Below, piece by piece: positions 32,498-44,165 of a stretch of DNA of 64,000 nucleotides; positions within the stretch are counted from its first letter, which is position 1; each line of letters begins with the position of its first letter. A model generated the notes under the pieces. The model saw only the letters and a program-made list of their open reading frames with translations. It ran no database searches and had not been told where the DNA came from. The translations under genes and the position numbers were made by a program. This stretch comes from Drosophila pseudoobscura (taxonomy: Eukaryota > Arthropoda > Insecta > Diptera > Drosophilidae): NCBI RefSeq assembly GCF_009870125.1, contig NC_046683.1, forward strand, positions 56,311,869 through 56,375,868. Reading direction: 5' to 3'.

Positions 32498-32868
32498 TGA
32501 TCTTTTCGATATTTTCGTCAAATGCTGACTGAACCCAAAGTCCAAAAGTTCCAGACTCGAACGCCAGACACGTTTAAAATAATCCCACCCAAAATGGAGG
32601 CCAGCAATTTGGTTATTGCGCATTTAAGAGGCTGGAGGTGGATTCCAAAAATTGATTTAAAGTCGACTCGATTCTCTATCGAGCAATAGATAACTATTGT
32701 CGAGGAACCAGTTATGGGCGGTGGGGGAAGGGCAATTATGATAATGACAAATGCTCATTAGGCCATGGCAGCGATGGCCAATCTATCGCGTTGATTCCGG
32801 GCCAAAATTCAGCCCATTGCCGGCCGGGCCACAGCCAAATGGAATTAGTCTCTAGCACAGTGTGAAAT

Positions 32869-33473
32869 ATGAATATCCGAAGGTGTTGCCAGCTAATAAT
32901 TCCCGTCCTGCTCTGGGCCTGGTATCTGCGAGCGGCTCGAGCCACTGTGGGTATACCTGCCTTGGGATGGAATTCTAATACCCCTAAATACATCCCTTCT
33001 TTTAGAGAAGTTTGCAGATTGAGAGTCACAAGTGCGACTACAATGGCAAGTACATCGAGAGCTTCAATGTGTCGGTCGTGGAGAACCGCATCTCCTGTGA
33101 GCTGCTGACCAAAGTGCGGATCCCATCGGCAGTGAAGTTCCACATGGGCCTCGAAAGGGGCGCTGGCCCCCTGGGACCCTACAACTCGTTCTTCCAGTAC
33201 GACATCGACTACTGCAAGACGGTCGGCTCCTATCGCAAGACCCTGTTCAAGAAATGGATCCTCAGCGTGGTCAAGAGGGGACAGTTTCCTCGGCGCTGCC
33301 CCTGGGCGAAGGGCACGTACTCGCTCAGGGACTGGGAGCTGAGCGACGAGCTCATACCGCAATTCATAGTCTCAGGACACTATCGGAGCAAAATCATCAC
33401 CCATCTGGGGAGCCTGGGCAGACCCACCTACGAAATGCTGGTCGAGTGCGTGATTATTTCGCAGCTGATATGA
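32869..33473 (+). CDS. DUF1091-family secreted protein, gene 10
   Basis: Exons are 32869-32946 and 33006-33473, phase 0, 59-bp intron (ACT|GTGGGT to CTTTTAG), giving 181 residues. The signal peptide is MNIRRCCQLIIPVLLWAWYL. The core reads HKCDYNGKYIESFNVSVV, PYNSFFQYDIDYCKTVGSY, RCPWAKGTYSLRDWELSDE, SGHYRSKIITHLGSLG and MLVECVIISQL. All four cysteines are kept, while the family's FYGK segment is changed to THLGSLG. AATAAA is at 33501-33506, about 28 nt past the stop. It is divergent from gene 9, with about 370 bp between the two starts, so they may share a promoter region. Confidence 0.92.
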
Positions 33474-36400
33474 TCGGGGGGGGCTCTATAATGCTCTGAA
33501 AATAAAGAATGGCTCTACTGAAGTGTGACAAGAGCTTCAATTATCTCATTAGCTCGGCCACGGTCGAAAGGCATTGAAATTTCAATCGGGGGTTTTGTTG
33601 CAGATGCGTTCCCTGGGTTCCCTGGGTTCCCTGGGCTTTAAGCCGCCGCAGCCCCTGACAGACGGAGAGTCAGTCATTCGTGCGGGGCTCATCTCATCCG
33701 AAATGCAGTCAACGTGTCTATGTTTATCCAGCGTGTGGTCTCCTTCCACCTAGCAGCTCCTTCCCGGGGCGTTTATGTGCACGAACCACTGCAGAAAACA
33801 ATTGCACGTAATTCTGCTTACGCCGTAACATTGCAACAATGCCACGGAACGGCATGGATAAAAAACAAAAAACAAAAAAACAAAACCTGCCTTGCCGTTT
33901 GTTAGAGCTCTCTGTTTTTCTGTATTTTTTTTTCCAGCAGTCCTTCCCTGCCGCCTTCCTGCGGTTGCGACAGTCTGATGGCCAGACAGAGTGACAAACA
34001 GTCGGACGGACGGACAGACGGAGGGAGAGACGGACGGATAGACTGACTGACTGACTGACAGACAGACAGACAGTGGAGCTGTCAGACGTCGACCTATGCG
34101 CTTAATCAGAATCGGGTCTGTCGAAACTAAGGCGCCATTTTCAATTGTCCAACGTTGTCTGGGCCTAAATCCGAGTTGCCGGATTCCCGGGCTCTCGGCG
34201 CTGCCGGGTTGCCGGGTTCCCCGTTTACCAACTACCAGTTCCTGGTGTTGGCCAAATAAATGTCTTGCCTTCTTTCTTCTTTTGTTTCTCTGTTTGTCCC
34301 TCTTTCGGCTTTCACTCCGTGACTGCCGGCCGCCTGACTGCGTGGCCTTCCTTCTGGTGGCAGCCTTCGTGACTGCCTTCCTGCCTGCCCAAGTGTGTGT
34401 GTGCCCTGTGTGTGTGCCTGCATATTGCATTTATTTACATAGGCCTGGTCTGACTTTTGATTTTAAGCTCTTTGGCTCTGTTCGCTCTTCTAACTCAATT
34501 CCCTTTTCGAGGCCTTAGCCCTTGCAGCTGTCCCGGCGCCAGGTACACCTACTTCTACCTCTCTATGGGCATGTGTATGTACTGCGTATGTGTTGTGTAT
34601 CCGTCGGTGTGTGGTTGAGTGTGGCTTTATGTATTTGCGGATGCATTTACGTGCTCTGCCTCCGCCTCTGCCTCTGCCTCTAGCCCGTTCTGGGTCTGTG
34701 TGGGTCTCCTGTGCGGGGATGCTCTCTCGGGTCCGTGACCATCACCACAGACGTGATGTGTGACTTTTGTTGCTTGAAGTTTCCGGATTATGTGGGCTGT
34801 GCCGACTGAAGTGCAGCTTGTTCTTTAATGCTTTAGAAAGTACTCTGCTCGGGCTTTTCCCTGCTCTAATGACATGCTGGCGAGAAGACTGCTCATTATG
34901 GTGGGTGCGGGGGAGATTAAAGAGCGTGACGATACCAAGAAAATGGGTATCGTATTGTATCCCTTCTGGAAACTTTAATCTCAATCGACATAAGGGTCGA
35001 GAGATCTCTTTGGGATCCCTCAATCTCCACGACTATCCTTCCGCGTTCTTCCCACTGATTGCCTTCAGACTGGCAAAAAATATATGGGGGGAAAATGCCT
35101 CGTCAACGATTTCGACCGCATTTCTGATTTGGCCAGACAATATTGCTCCTCCTCGTTTCGTTCCTCTTCGGTGGCACTCCAATTTGAAACGGCAATCAAA
35201 AGTGCAACGGAGGAAGACAATTTTCACACTTGGCATGAAAGAAATATATATTTTGCTTGGCAAATATGCTGACCCCTCAGAGCAAACAAGCAGCAGGCTG
35301 GAGAGAGCAGTGGCAGTGGCAGCAGTGGCAGTGGCAGTGGCACTCGTGCGAGGCGAAGGAAAACGTCATCATAAATGCCCCGAAATGGTTGCCAGAAGCC
35401 AGAAGATAGAAGATAGAAGACAGAAGACAGAAGAAGGCAGCCGCAACAGTGCAGCCAGGAGCAGCAATCAGAGGCGCCTGGAAATATGCAATGCGAAAAA
35501 TCAACAGAACGAGGAACGACCCCAATTACCCTCGTTTCGGCTCATGCCAATGGTGAAGGGAGCGAAAAATCCCTGCATATTTACAGGCGTTTGCATGAAA
35601 ATTTGTCACCTAGCAGAGCAAACACCTCCAAATGGCTCTCTCTGTGTGCGACTGTGTGTGTGACTGTGTGCCTGTGTGTGTGCGTGTGTGTGTTGGTGTG
35701 GCATGTAATCGAGCCTACATCTGTAGATATGCATTGCCTGTGCAACAAGAAGCCCCACAGTAATCGACACTTGGGCGAGGCAAACAGTTTGCCGAGCGAG
35801 CCGTGGCCTCGTTCTCGTGTCCGTGCGGCACTTCGTTGCCGTTCGGTGCGTTTGCGCCTACTGCCATGCAATTGTAGGGGCAAGGATGCACGGCTCGCCT
35901 GGAAATGAGCAGGCCCCCGATTGGTCGACGCCCGGCGTGGTCATAAAGTTTTCATGGCCGGACGGGATTGGTCCGGCAGCCGAGCACAGGGGCGGCTCCG
36001 AGTGCGCATGAGCGGGGAGCGAGAGCGGGGCCAGGATGCGCTCAGCAAATAGTAGGAGCGCCCCGCACTATGCTACAGTATTGTGTCACTTTTTGGACTA
36101 TTTTCCACCGCCACGAGGGTTCGGCTCGTCCTGTCGTCTGGCGATTAAAGCTTTTCCTGGCGTTTTGCGCTTTGCGCGTGGTGAAAATCGGCTCGGGGAA
36201 GCACCGCTCTCGAGTGGTGGTGGTTTTTCCACCCATGCACATTTTTATGTGCCAACTAATTGCATTGGAATGTTCCTGTCCGCCGTCCTGTATGTCCCGC
36301 ATGTCCTGCATGTCCTGTATTTGCATGCGCTCTTCGAATGTTTGACATTGATTGCATTTACAATTTGTATCAATGGGGCAGCATTCGATTCGAAAATTCG

Positions 36401-36819
36401 ATTATTGAGAGCTTATGAATTCTTATGGAATTTTTGTCTTTATTCTCAAGGCAAATAATTATTGCCTGACCTGGGGCTGGATACATCCCACAGATAGATT
36501 CAAAGTCGCAGATTTAGAAGATCCCCCATTCTCGAACTGCGATCAAGATTTCGCTATTCAATTGGTTTTTTGCCCTGAAAGGGTTTTCCATTCAATTACA
36601 ATTACTTTAGCCTTCATTTTCCATTCGAATGTTTCCACCCCAAGTAATACCCTTGGGCCCCAGCTTTTGTGGAGACTTTCGTATCCGTCTCGCTCTTGTT
36701 ATGGCTCTCTCTCTCTTTCCCACTTCATTTACTTCGAACTCTACACGCAATTCGCCGCAATTCGCCTTGGCGGCAAAAGCTTTCATGCACTGCAAGAAAA
36801 TGTTTATTAAGAGTCAGCA
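33474..36819. other. Non-coding DNA right of the DUF1091 cluster
   Basis: No gene was recognised. It contains GACGGACGG/GACTGACT/GACAGACA arrays (34004-34075), CTCTGC units (34661-34684), GGCAGT units (35308-35345) and GTGTGT tracts (35643-35700). A GC-rich segment around 35790-36080 could be a promoter, but no gene follows that I can identify. Confidence 0.5.
34004..34075. repeat. GACGGACGGA / GACTGACT / GACAGACA tetranucleotide tract
   Basis: Three related tetramer arrays run into one another over about 70 bp. Confidence 0.8.
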
Positions 36820-37433
36820 GGGAGAGAGCTTTCCCTTCTTGTCTGCTCCCGTTTTCAAAACAGAGACAAAAATGTTGTTTTATACAACAAAATAAATTTT
36901 AATTGCAAAAGAAAAAACCTAGATAACTTATTTACGCCAATAGCAGGACATTTAGCTTGTGCCTTTTTTTATGAATAATTTCTCTTTTAACTCCACCTAA
37001 AATTTGGCTTTGAAATAATTGCAATCATTGCAACAATACTTTACGTTTTCGTGGTAACAGCTGATGCAGCGCGATTAGGCTATCGATACATCGGGATAAC
37101 ATCCCTGTAACACATAATGTGTTCTGTGCGCTTAACAGCACTAAACTGTGCGCTTAACCACACTAAATTGTGCCCTTAACAACACTGAGCTGTGCGCTTA
37201 AAAGCACTAAATTGTGCGCAAAACAACACTAAATTATGCCCTTAACAGCACTAAATTGTGCCCTTAACAACACTAAACTGTGCGCTTAACAACAATAAAA
37301 AGGTGCGCCTAAGAGAACATGTGAAAAATAAACATTTCGATGACGAAAATTCGCGCCCACGGGAGCACCTAAAAGCGAATACCCAGCGCCTTGGCTCAAA
37401 ACGCAAAAGTAAGTGAAAACCGGAGCCCGCCTG
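36820..37433. mobile_element. Diverged relative of the Skp-array inverted-repeat element
   Basis: Collinear matches to the 626-bp element run from GAGAGAGCTTTCCC and GTTTTCAAAAC through TTTATACAACAAAA, TTTTAATTGCAAAAG and ACCTAAAATTTG. They continue through GTAACAGCTGA to the right end GCAAAAGTAAGTGAAAACCGGAGCCCGCCTG. The left border is unclear. So the element is a dispersed family and not just part of the Skp unit. This copy is older and has an expanded internal minisatellite. A CTATCGATA site is kept near 37080. Confidence 0.6.
37125..37305. repeat. 22-bp minisatellite inside the diverged inverted-repeat element
   Basis: About eight units of roughly 22 bp occur in tandem, with the core CTTAACARCACTAAAYTGTGC. 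The Skp-array copies hold about three degenerate units of the same motif (near 1739-1800). Confidence 0.8.
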
Positions 37434-37647
37434 TTTCAGTGCATTGGCAAAAGCTATCTCGATTACTGCGTGGCGTGTAGAGATTCACTTGTTGCCATGC
37501 TTGGCGTTTGAGGCGAATTCGTCGACGGGCAACATGTTCGAGAGCGGCAGGGCCCAACCAGAATGCTGTTGCATACTTTTGGGGCTGGTTTTCCTACCGA
37601 AAATTCACGCATAAATCAACGAAAACAAGCCACGAAACTCGAGAAAA

Positions 37648-37914
37648 ATGTATTTGAATATTAAGACCTTTCAATTGTTGGCCAGCTTACAGCATTTTCT
37701 GCCCCGTTGTTATTCCTCGGACTGCCTGGGACCTATATTACTGGAGGTGCCCCATCGTCGGTTCCTGGCAATCGTCGATTCGTACCTCGTTTCGCATTTG
37801 CCGAGATTTGCTTTGCTTTTGGCCAAAATACAGACAAGACATGTTGGCAGTGGCTGCTCTCCTTATTTGCCGGCTAAAAGGCTTCGGTTGTTGCCAGCAC
37901 CTCGGGTGGCGTAA
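37648..37914 (+). CDS. Candidate small open frame, unrecognised (possible exon)
   Basis: This 88-codon frame begins in a good fly start context (GAGAAAAATG). The N-terminus MYLNIKTFQLLASLQHFLPR is followed by CYSSD, which resembles a mitochondrial targeting sequence. No domain was recognised, and a (CGT)n repeat follows the stop. It may be chance; the start context and basic-hydrophobic N-terminus are the only support. Confidence 0.18.
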   Translation: MYLNIKTFQLLASLQHFLPRCYSSDCLGPILLEVPHRRFLAIVDSYLVSHLPRFALLLAKIQTRHVGSGCSPYLPAKRLRLLPAPRVA

Positions 37915-37916
<2 letters not shown>

Positions 37917-37947
<31 letters not shown>

Positions 37948-37972
37948 ACGGCAGCTTCGTCCTTGTCGTAGT
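37917..37972. repeat. (CGT)n trinucleotide tract
   Basis: Interrupted CGT units run for about 55 bp. Confidence 0.75.
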
Positions 37973-38399
37973 CGTCGTTTCCGGCGCCTCGTCGGCTGCC
38001 GCGAGGACTCGTGCAGTTGGCTAGGTTCGTGCTCGTTGCACAATTCGCCAGAGGATGGCCAAGCATCAGATTTTTTTCGGAATGCGTTAAGGATCAGTTT
38101 TGCGCGAATTACGGTTACGAAAGGTTGCTGACGACAAAGGGCCGGCGTCCAAAACAAACATTTTCCCAGTGCCAGTGCTCTCTACCAGAGCCCGTTCTCT
38201 TCACTGTGTGTCCAAGTGTTTTTTTTTGTCGTGACATTGAAGCGATTTTTTTTTTTCTGACTTGCCCTGAAGAATATTCTGAAAACACACCCACATATCG
38301 CCTTGGGAACTGACCTACGACAAGGCACTTTAAGAACGTAACTGACCTAAGTCACAAGGAAAAAGAAGCGAGCCCGACAACACTCGAAATACAAGAAAC

Positions 38400-38984
38400 T
38401 TTTGCACATTTACGAGCCCGTTTACGAGTAGAGTGAATAGTTTTTAGAGAGATTAATATAGGAATAGAAGTAGGACTAGGACTAGGCATAGGCATAGGAG
38501 TAGAGACTCTTACTTTGAATTATCATATCAGTTGCAATCGCACAGAGATCGAACATCGAGAGAAGCCAGAAGCCAGAAGCAAAGGCAAAGGCAAAGTAAA
38601 TCCCAATCGATTCGATCATTTCTGAACATCGCTCGCTTAAACGTTGAATGGTTGTGAACTGTAGTAAGCAAATAGTGAATTAGCAGCATATAATCTTCGT
38701 ATACCTATCTATCCCATAGAGCATAGAGCATAGAGAGTAGAGCATAGAGCATAGAGCATAGTAAGCTAAGACCTAGCCCAGTCCATAGATCAGATTCCTT
38801 GAGGAATTGTGTTGCCCAGGGAAGATATAGTAGTACTGTAGTTTTCAATTGTCGGTGTCCAACGAAAATAGTGCCCACACGAACTGTAACTTTGTGTGAG
38901 TTTATTTTACTGTTTGAAAAATGTGAAAGAAATACGATCGAACATCGAAACATCGCAGAGCTCTCTTGAGTCCATAAATGGTAA
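38400..38984 (+). other. UTR-like segment with a strong 5' splice donor
   Basis: The segment is A/G-rich with scattered short repeats. It contains an initiator-like TCAGTT near 38528, and ends in AAATG|GTAAGCG at about 38979. Such sequence is typical of fly 5'-UTR exons before long introns. No partner exon was identified in the window, so this is only a suggestion. A second purine-rich UTR-like stretch lies at 39470-39565. Confidence 0.2.
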
Positions 38985-41900
38985 GCGAAAAATCACCTCT
39001 AAATCAAACTAAGACCGATCCCTGTGAGATGCCCCCGTGGTTAACATGTTGCAGAGGACCTCCCGCCCCGCCCAGGACGACTATAAAAACAGATTGCCAC
39101 AACGGGGCAGCGGCCATTGTAATCATTGTCCATCAGTCTCTATCGCGATGCGGCAGTTTGGGGCTTTGATATTGATTTTCTTGCCGCCTATTCGGCACTT
39201 CAGATTCAATTAAAATTTTCGGGTCTAAAATTGCTTTTTGCCAGTCGCTGGTCAAGTGCAACATCGGCAGAATTTCCCAGTCAGCAGGGCTGGTGGAGAA
39301 CAGAAAGCAGAGAGCAGAGCCTTGCGACAGTTGCTAAACAAACGTCAATCCAAGCAATTTCAGAGTTGAATGCGTTGCATTCGACGGGGAGGAGTGGCTG
39401 GCAGTGCGCTGTGCAGTGCGCTGTGCCGTGCAGTGCATTGCGGAGAAGTGATTTTTGCATTGATCCGAGCCCAAATCTCAATCCTGTGAATCCCAAAATC
39501 TGTGTGAAGTGAATTGCATAAATGTGCAAGCTGTTCAAGTGATTTCGAGTGAAAGGCAATGGTAGAGGCAGAGGGCAGAGGTAAAGGCTCATCTGAACGA
39601 TACGAGACGATGCGATATGTCTGGCTTCCGGCTTTGCAGAGCTCTTTCGTTCGGGGTGTTGCTGTTGCTGCTCCGTTTATCCGCCTGTTGTGCTATTTTG
39701 TTGCATACTTTGCTGCGTCATTAAACCAATTGACGAGCAGGAGATCGGCGTGGAGTGCGGAGTGTGGAGTGCGGAGTGCAGACGTGTTTATCATGGCGAA
39801 AATCATTCGAATATTTCATGTAATGCCCGGCGAGTGGCACTTTTGATTAGGCCGTCGAAAGTGTATTAAAAACCGATTACCATCTGGCTTTAACTCTTCT
39901 TTAATGCAGTGATTTTTTTGCTGGGGCTCAGAACAGAACAGTTTCATTAAAGGCCGCAGCGCAGCCAGTGGAAAAGTACACACAAAAGCAGTCGAACACA
40001 AAACGTTGACAAAAAGCATAAAACACACACAAAATGAAAATGATGCAACATGCAAAGAGCGGGCAAAAAACAGTCAAGGAAATAGCTACAATGTTGGTAA
40101 AAAAACCTGCGGACATGCTGGACTGCCCCACCGACAGACAGAGAGAGAGACAGAGGGACAGTCGGACGGACAGAGAGACAGTCGGACGGACAGAAAGACC
40201 ATACAAATAAATACGCAGTCAAAGGCAATCAACGTCGGGGCCCCGACAGGTCCCTCTACCCCTTCCTCCTGCCGGGCTCGCAACTGTTCCCAGCCGATAT
40301 TTGATTTGAAAACATTCCGGAAAACGCTGCCGGAGTGCTGCCGTTGTCCCTACTATGTATTTTGGAAAGCTCGTCAGCGGCACTTGGCTGCAAGGATCGC
40401 TGCAAACAAATAAAAATCGCCAGCCATTGGCAGCCCAACAATTACGATTCGATGCCAACATTTTGGCCATTCTGGCCATTCGGGCTGTGCTTCTGTTTTC
40501 CGGTTCTCTTTTCTTGTCCGCCGCTTTGTCACTTGATGTTTTAATTTGAAGGCAGGCGGCATTTAGTATTTTTGAAAGGGGAACCACAGCAAAATCCCAG
40601 ACAGAATTCCTAAACGCCTGTATAGCCACTCACTTGATGGTTTCATTGGAAGCCACGGCTGGGAGGTCCATAGTTTATAGTTTGTCCATTCGTAGATCCA
40701 GTTTTGAGTGCAGATCGGTGCAGAAATACTCCCTACAGAAGGGAGTGGAGTGTTGCTCCCAGCCTGGGCGGGGAATGCCTGGAGAATAAGTGAAGGAAAG
40801 TCCAACTGTAGCCAGCTGTAAACTAACCATTCCCTACCGGGTTTTCCTTCTTTTTTTTTATAGCCATAAAGCTTTCCCGACCCACCCCCAGACCCAGAGC
40901 CAGACCCCAGACCCAGAGCCAGACACAATTTATGCTTCCCAAATCGAAATAGATGCTCCACCCACTCGTACTCCCGGCACCGGAGGTGAGTCATGGATTG
41001 CACTGTTCTCGTCCGACAATTAACACAGAGCAAAAAAAAACCCCCACACACGCCTTTGCTTCTGGTCAGGATCCCGAACAAGGGTCTGTTTCGGTTGGAT
41101 GGATGCCATGCCCCCGAAGGCTGGGGCTTTGAGCGTCTGCAGCCGTATAAAGTTTAATGAGCCGCAATTAATCGTACATGACAACACTATAAAAACGTTT
41201 ACGAAAAATTATGTCCTGTTTTCTGTTTTTTTTTTTTTTGGCCAGCCCGCCTCTTGGGATGTCTGTAATTGCTGGTGTCTTTTGTTGAGGATGTGCTCAC
41301 CGTGAAGAGAGAGAGCCACTGAATCCCGAGTGAAGCGAGAACTTTATTTGTATTCCCTTTACAGCCCCTGGACTCCAGGATGTGGAGTGTGGCGCGTTTT
41401 AGGGGGCAGGATTCCCATTCCCCTTGCCAGTCCCATTCCCATATGCAGCCCCCTCGATCAATTTGTCATTGCAATTGCCTTTCCTAATTAACAATTTAAA
41501 TAAATCGCACGGCGTTGCCAGCTTTTCCGTCGAACCAAAATGTTGCAAAGTGAATGAAATTTAATTGGAAATTTAATTGCTTTTGTGGTTGGAATGTGAC
41601 ATGAGCGCCCAGCTTTTTCTACCTGTGCATGGGCCCCTCTTTACACTCCTACACTCCTACACTCCACTCTCCATCCTTCACTCTCCACCACTCTACGTGG
41701 ATTTTTTACCGCCGTTGAGGCTCTTAATTTAGACGTGTCCATTGCTGTCCATTGCTGTCGCTTGGCTTTTGTTGTTTTAATTATTTGCGGTTATATTTAT
41801 TTAAATATTTACCAATTCAATTAGGGTGACAGTTTTTGTGCCTGCCCCCAGCGACTGGCCCAGCGACTGGCCCAGCGACTGGCCCAGCGACTGGCCCAGC

Positions 41901-43369
41901 GTTGTTGCATGCCACACATCATCATAATGGAGCTTTATCTGGGATTGAGCTGCTTTGAAGCGGGCCCCACAAATAATTTCAATTAATATAATGTCATATC
42001 TGACAAATAGTATCTGCAGACATCGCTCCCAGAGATCTGTGGGGGGTGGGGGGTGGTGGGCAGGGGGCAAAACCTTGCAGACAGTTTGAGCTTTTCTTTT
42101 TCTATCTTTCTCTTTGGAAGGTAGTTTTTCTTTTGGCTGGCTGCGTGCCAATTATAAAAGTGATTTCGCTGTAAGCTGCACGACCCAAGGCGCAGACACA
42201 AGACTGAGGCCAGGACCCAAACTCAGACTCAGACTGAGACTGAGACTGAGACCCCGACCCCGACGTGGGGCACACATGAAGCTCACTTCCGTCAACGGGA
42301 AGTCATAAGACGTATGAACTTGTCGCCATTGCCAGGAGAAAGAAGCCAAAAGCAGAGCTGGAGCTGGAGCTGGAGCTAAAACTGGAGTTACAGCCAAGAT
42401 GAAGTTGAAGTCTCTCCCTCTCCCGCTCCCTCTCGCTGTCTCTGGCTGTCTCTCTGACAGATTCCTCTGTTTGGTTTGGGCCAAAGAAATGCGATAAATT
42501 GAATGACTGACGACGCAGTAAATACTTTTCAGACATGCCCGGGATGGGTAGGAAAATCACTTGGATCAATTTCCACTTCCACATCCACAGCCACGTCCAC
42601 GTCCACACACGACGCGACACGACAAATTGCGCGTGGTTAGATTTTTCTTTCTCAGCTCTCGTCCTCTATATCCTTTCTAGTTTGACATGTGTACCCATCC
42701 CTGCCCCCGCGAGAGGGCGGGATCCGGGGAGAACCGGATCCCTGACGAGGTGTGAATGGCTAAGCTGTCAGCTTGGCTGGCTGGCTGGCAGGGAAGGGCA
42801 AATCATGTCTCGATTACCGGGACAGTGCAGCCCTCAAAAGCGCCTCTCAAATCCCAAATTTGGCTTCCTCAAAAGAACAACATAATTACGCCTATCTCTG
42901 GAGAGCTGCCTCCTCGTTCTCTTGTGTGCCCCACACACACACACACACACACACACACATTTCAATTTGCCGCAGATCCGCTGCACTCATCCGCTTATGG
43001 ACGCACCGCGGCGGCCTGTCTGCACAAGGAACACACTAATTTAAATGCATAAAAACTTACTCAAGCGTTGATTGTGTTTGCCCAGAGTCTCGTTTCATAA
43101 TTTTTGCACAAATTGCGGTTTTGCAGGCAACGAAAAGCGAACGGCAGCAGCACCAGCAGCAACCGCCAAATGCTTTGCCAACTAATAACATATGGGAGTT
43201 CCCTGAGTCGGTGTTCCAACACGACCTTAAGATACCCCTTGCCCTGTAACCTCCATTTATTGTGCCCAAAGATCCGTGGGGTCCTTCAAAATAGCACAGA
43301 CTCTTTGGAAACTAGCGGGAATCGCTATAGATTTTTTGGCGGATTGGTTTATAATATTTACATCTATAA
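38985..43369. other. Non-coding DNA with simple repeats
   Basis: No gene was recognised. Notable repeats are GGACAGAGAGACAGTCGGAC units (40130-40200), CCCAGACCCAGAGCCAGA (40885-40925), CTGGCCCAGCGA units (41848-41900), GACTGA hexamers (42215-42250) and (CA)n at 42932-42959. Confidence 0.5.
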
Positions 43370-44165
43370 TTAGAAAAATGGTATACTTAAGAGTAACACA
43401 CCCATATTTAAATTAAATATTTGGTTTTTAAATACAAGCATTGGGAAATTAAACATAATTTACTTTATTTCTATATTTATACATTTTTTCTATTTTGTAT
43501 TCTATATTTCAATATAAGTGCATTAAAAGTGCATTATTTTTGAATACGGCCCATATTTAATCTCTCAGCCTTGTTCTGGTTATCGAAAATCCCAAAAAGT
43601 TACGAATTGGCTGTGAAATCCAATCCCAAAAGTGCGTGATTCGGTTTTCGCAAATCTTAAGCCAGCGATAGCACAAAAATAAACATTTTTAATAGCGGGT
43701 AATAAATATAAACATATTCGCTGGTGTTTTAAGTTTATATGTTTGAAATTTTATTTATTGGAAATTTAAATTCAATTTCTTAATACGTTCAAAGCATTTA
43801 TTTCCAATAACATCTCAAATAAACCAAAACCATAACCACTGAAATATTTTAATTTTCAAAAGAAAAATCAGATTTTTTCATCCAGTGAAACATCGACAAA
43901 CTATTCGGGAATAAAACATTATAGATACAGAAAAAGTTTCGAGGCCAGGAACGTACAGATTTCAGTTCGTATGAATATTTCGAAAATCGTAATCGCAACA
44001 AAAGCGGATCATGGAATATACAGCCACAGAACACTGTAAAATAAATATAATACAATAAAATTTGCAGATTAAAATGTTTCATATTTAAAAAAAATGTATT
44101 TTTCATTAAATATTGAATATGAATTGAATTAACAAATATATTGCATTGCTATAAATATATAAATC
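43370..44165. other. AT-rich island
   Basis: About 800 bp is far richer in A and T than the flanks, with no microsatellite and no recognisable gene. The composition change is abrupt at both ends, as an old insertion would give, but no terminal repeats were found. Confidence 0.45.

Noticed and set aside
34767-35663. 298-codon open frame on the plus strand
   Set aside because: Longest frame outside the genes, but no domain, a C-terminal half translated from GGCAGT and AGAAGA repeats, and no supporting splice or UTR signals. Probably chance.
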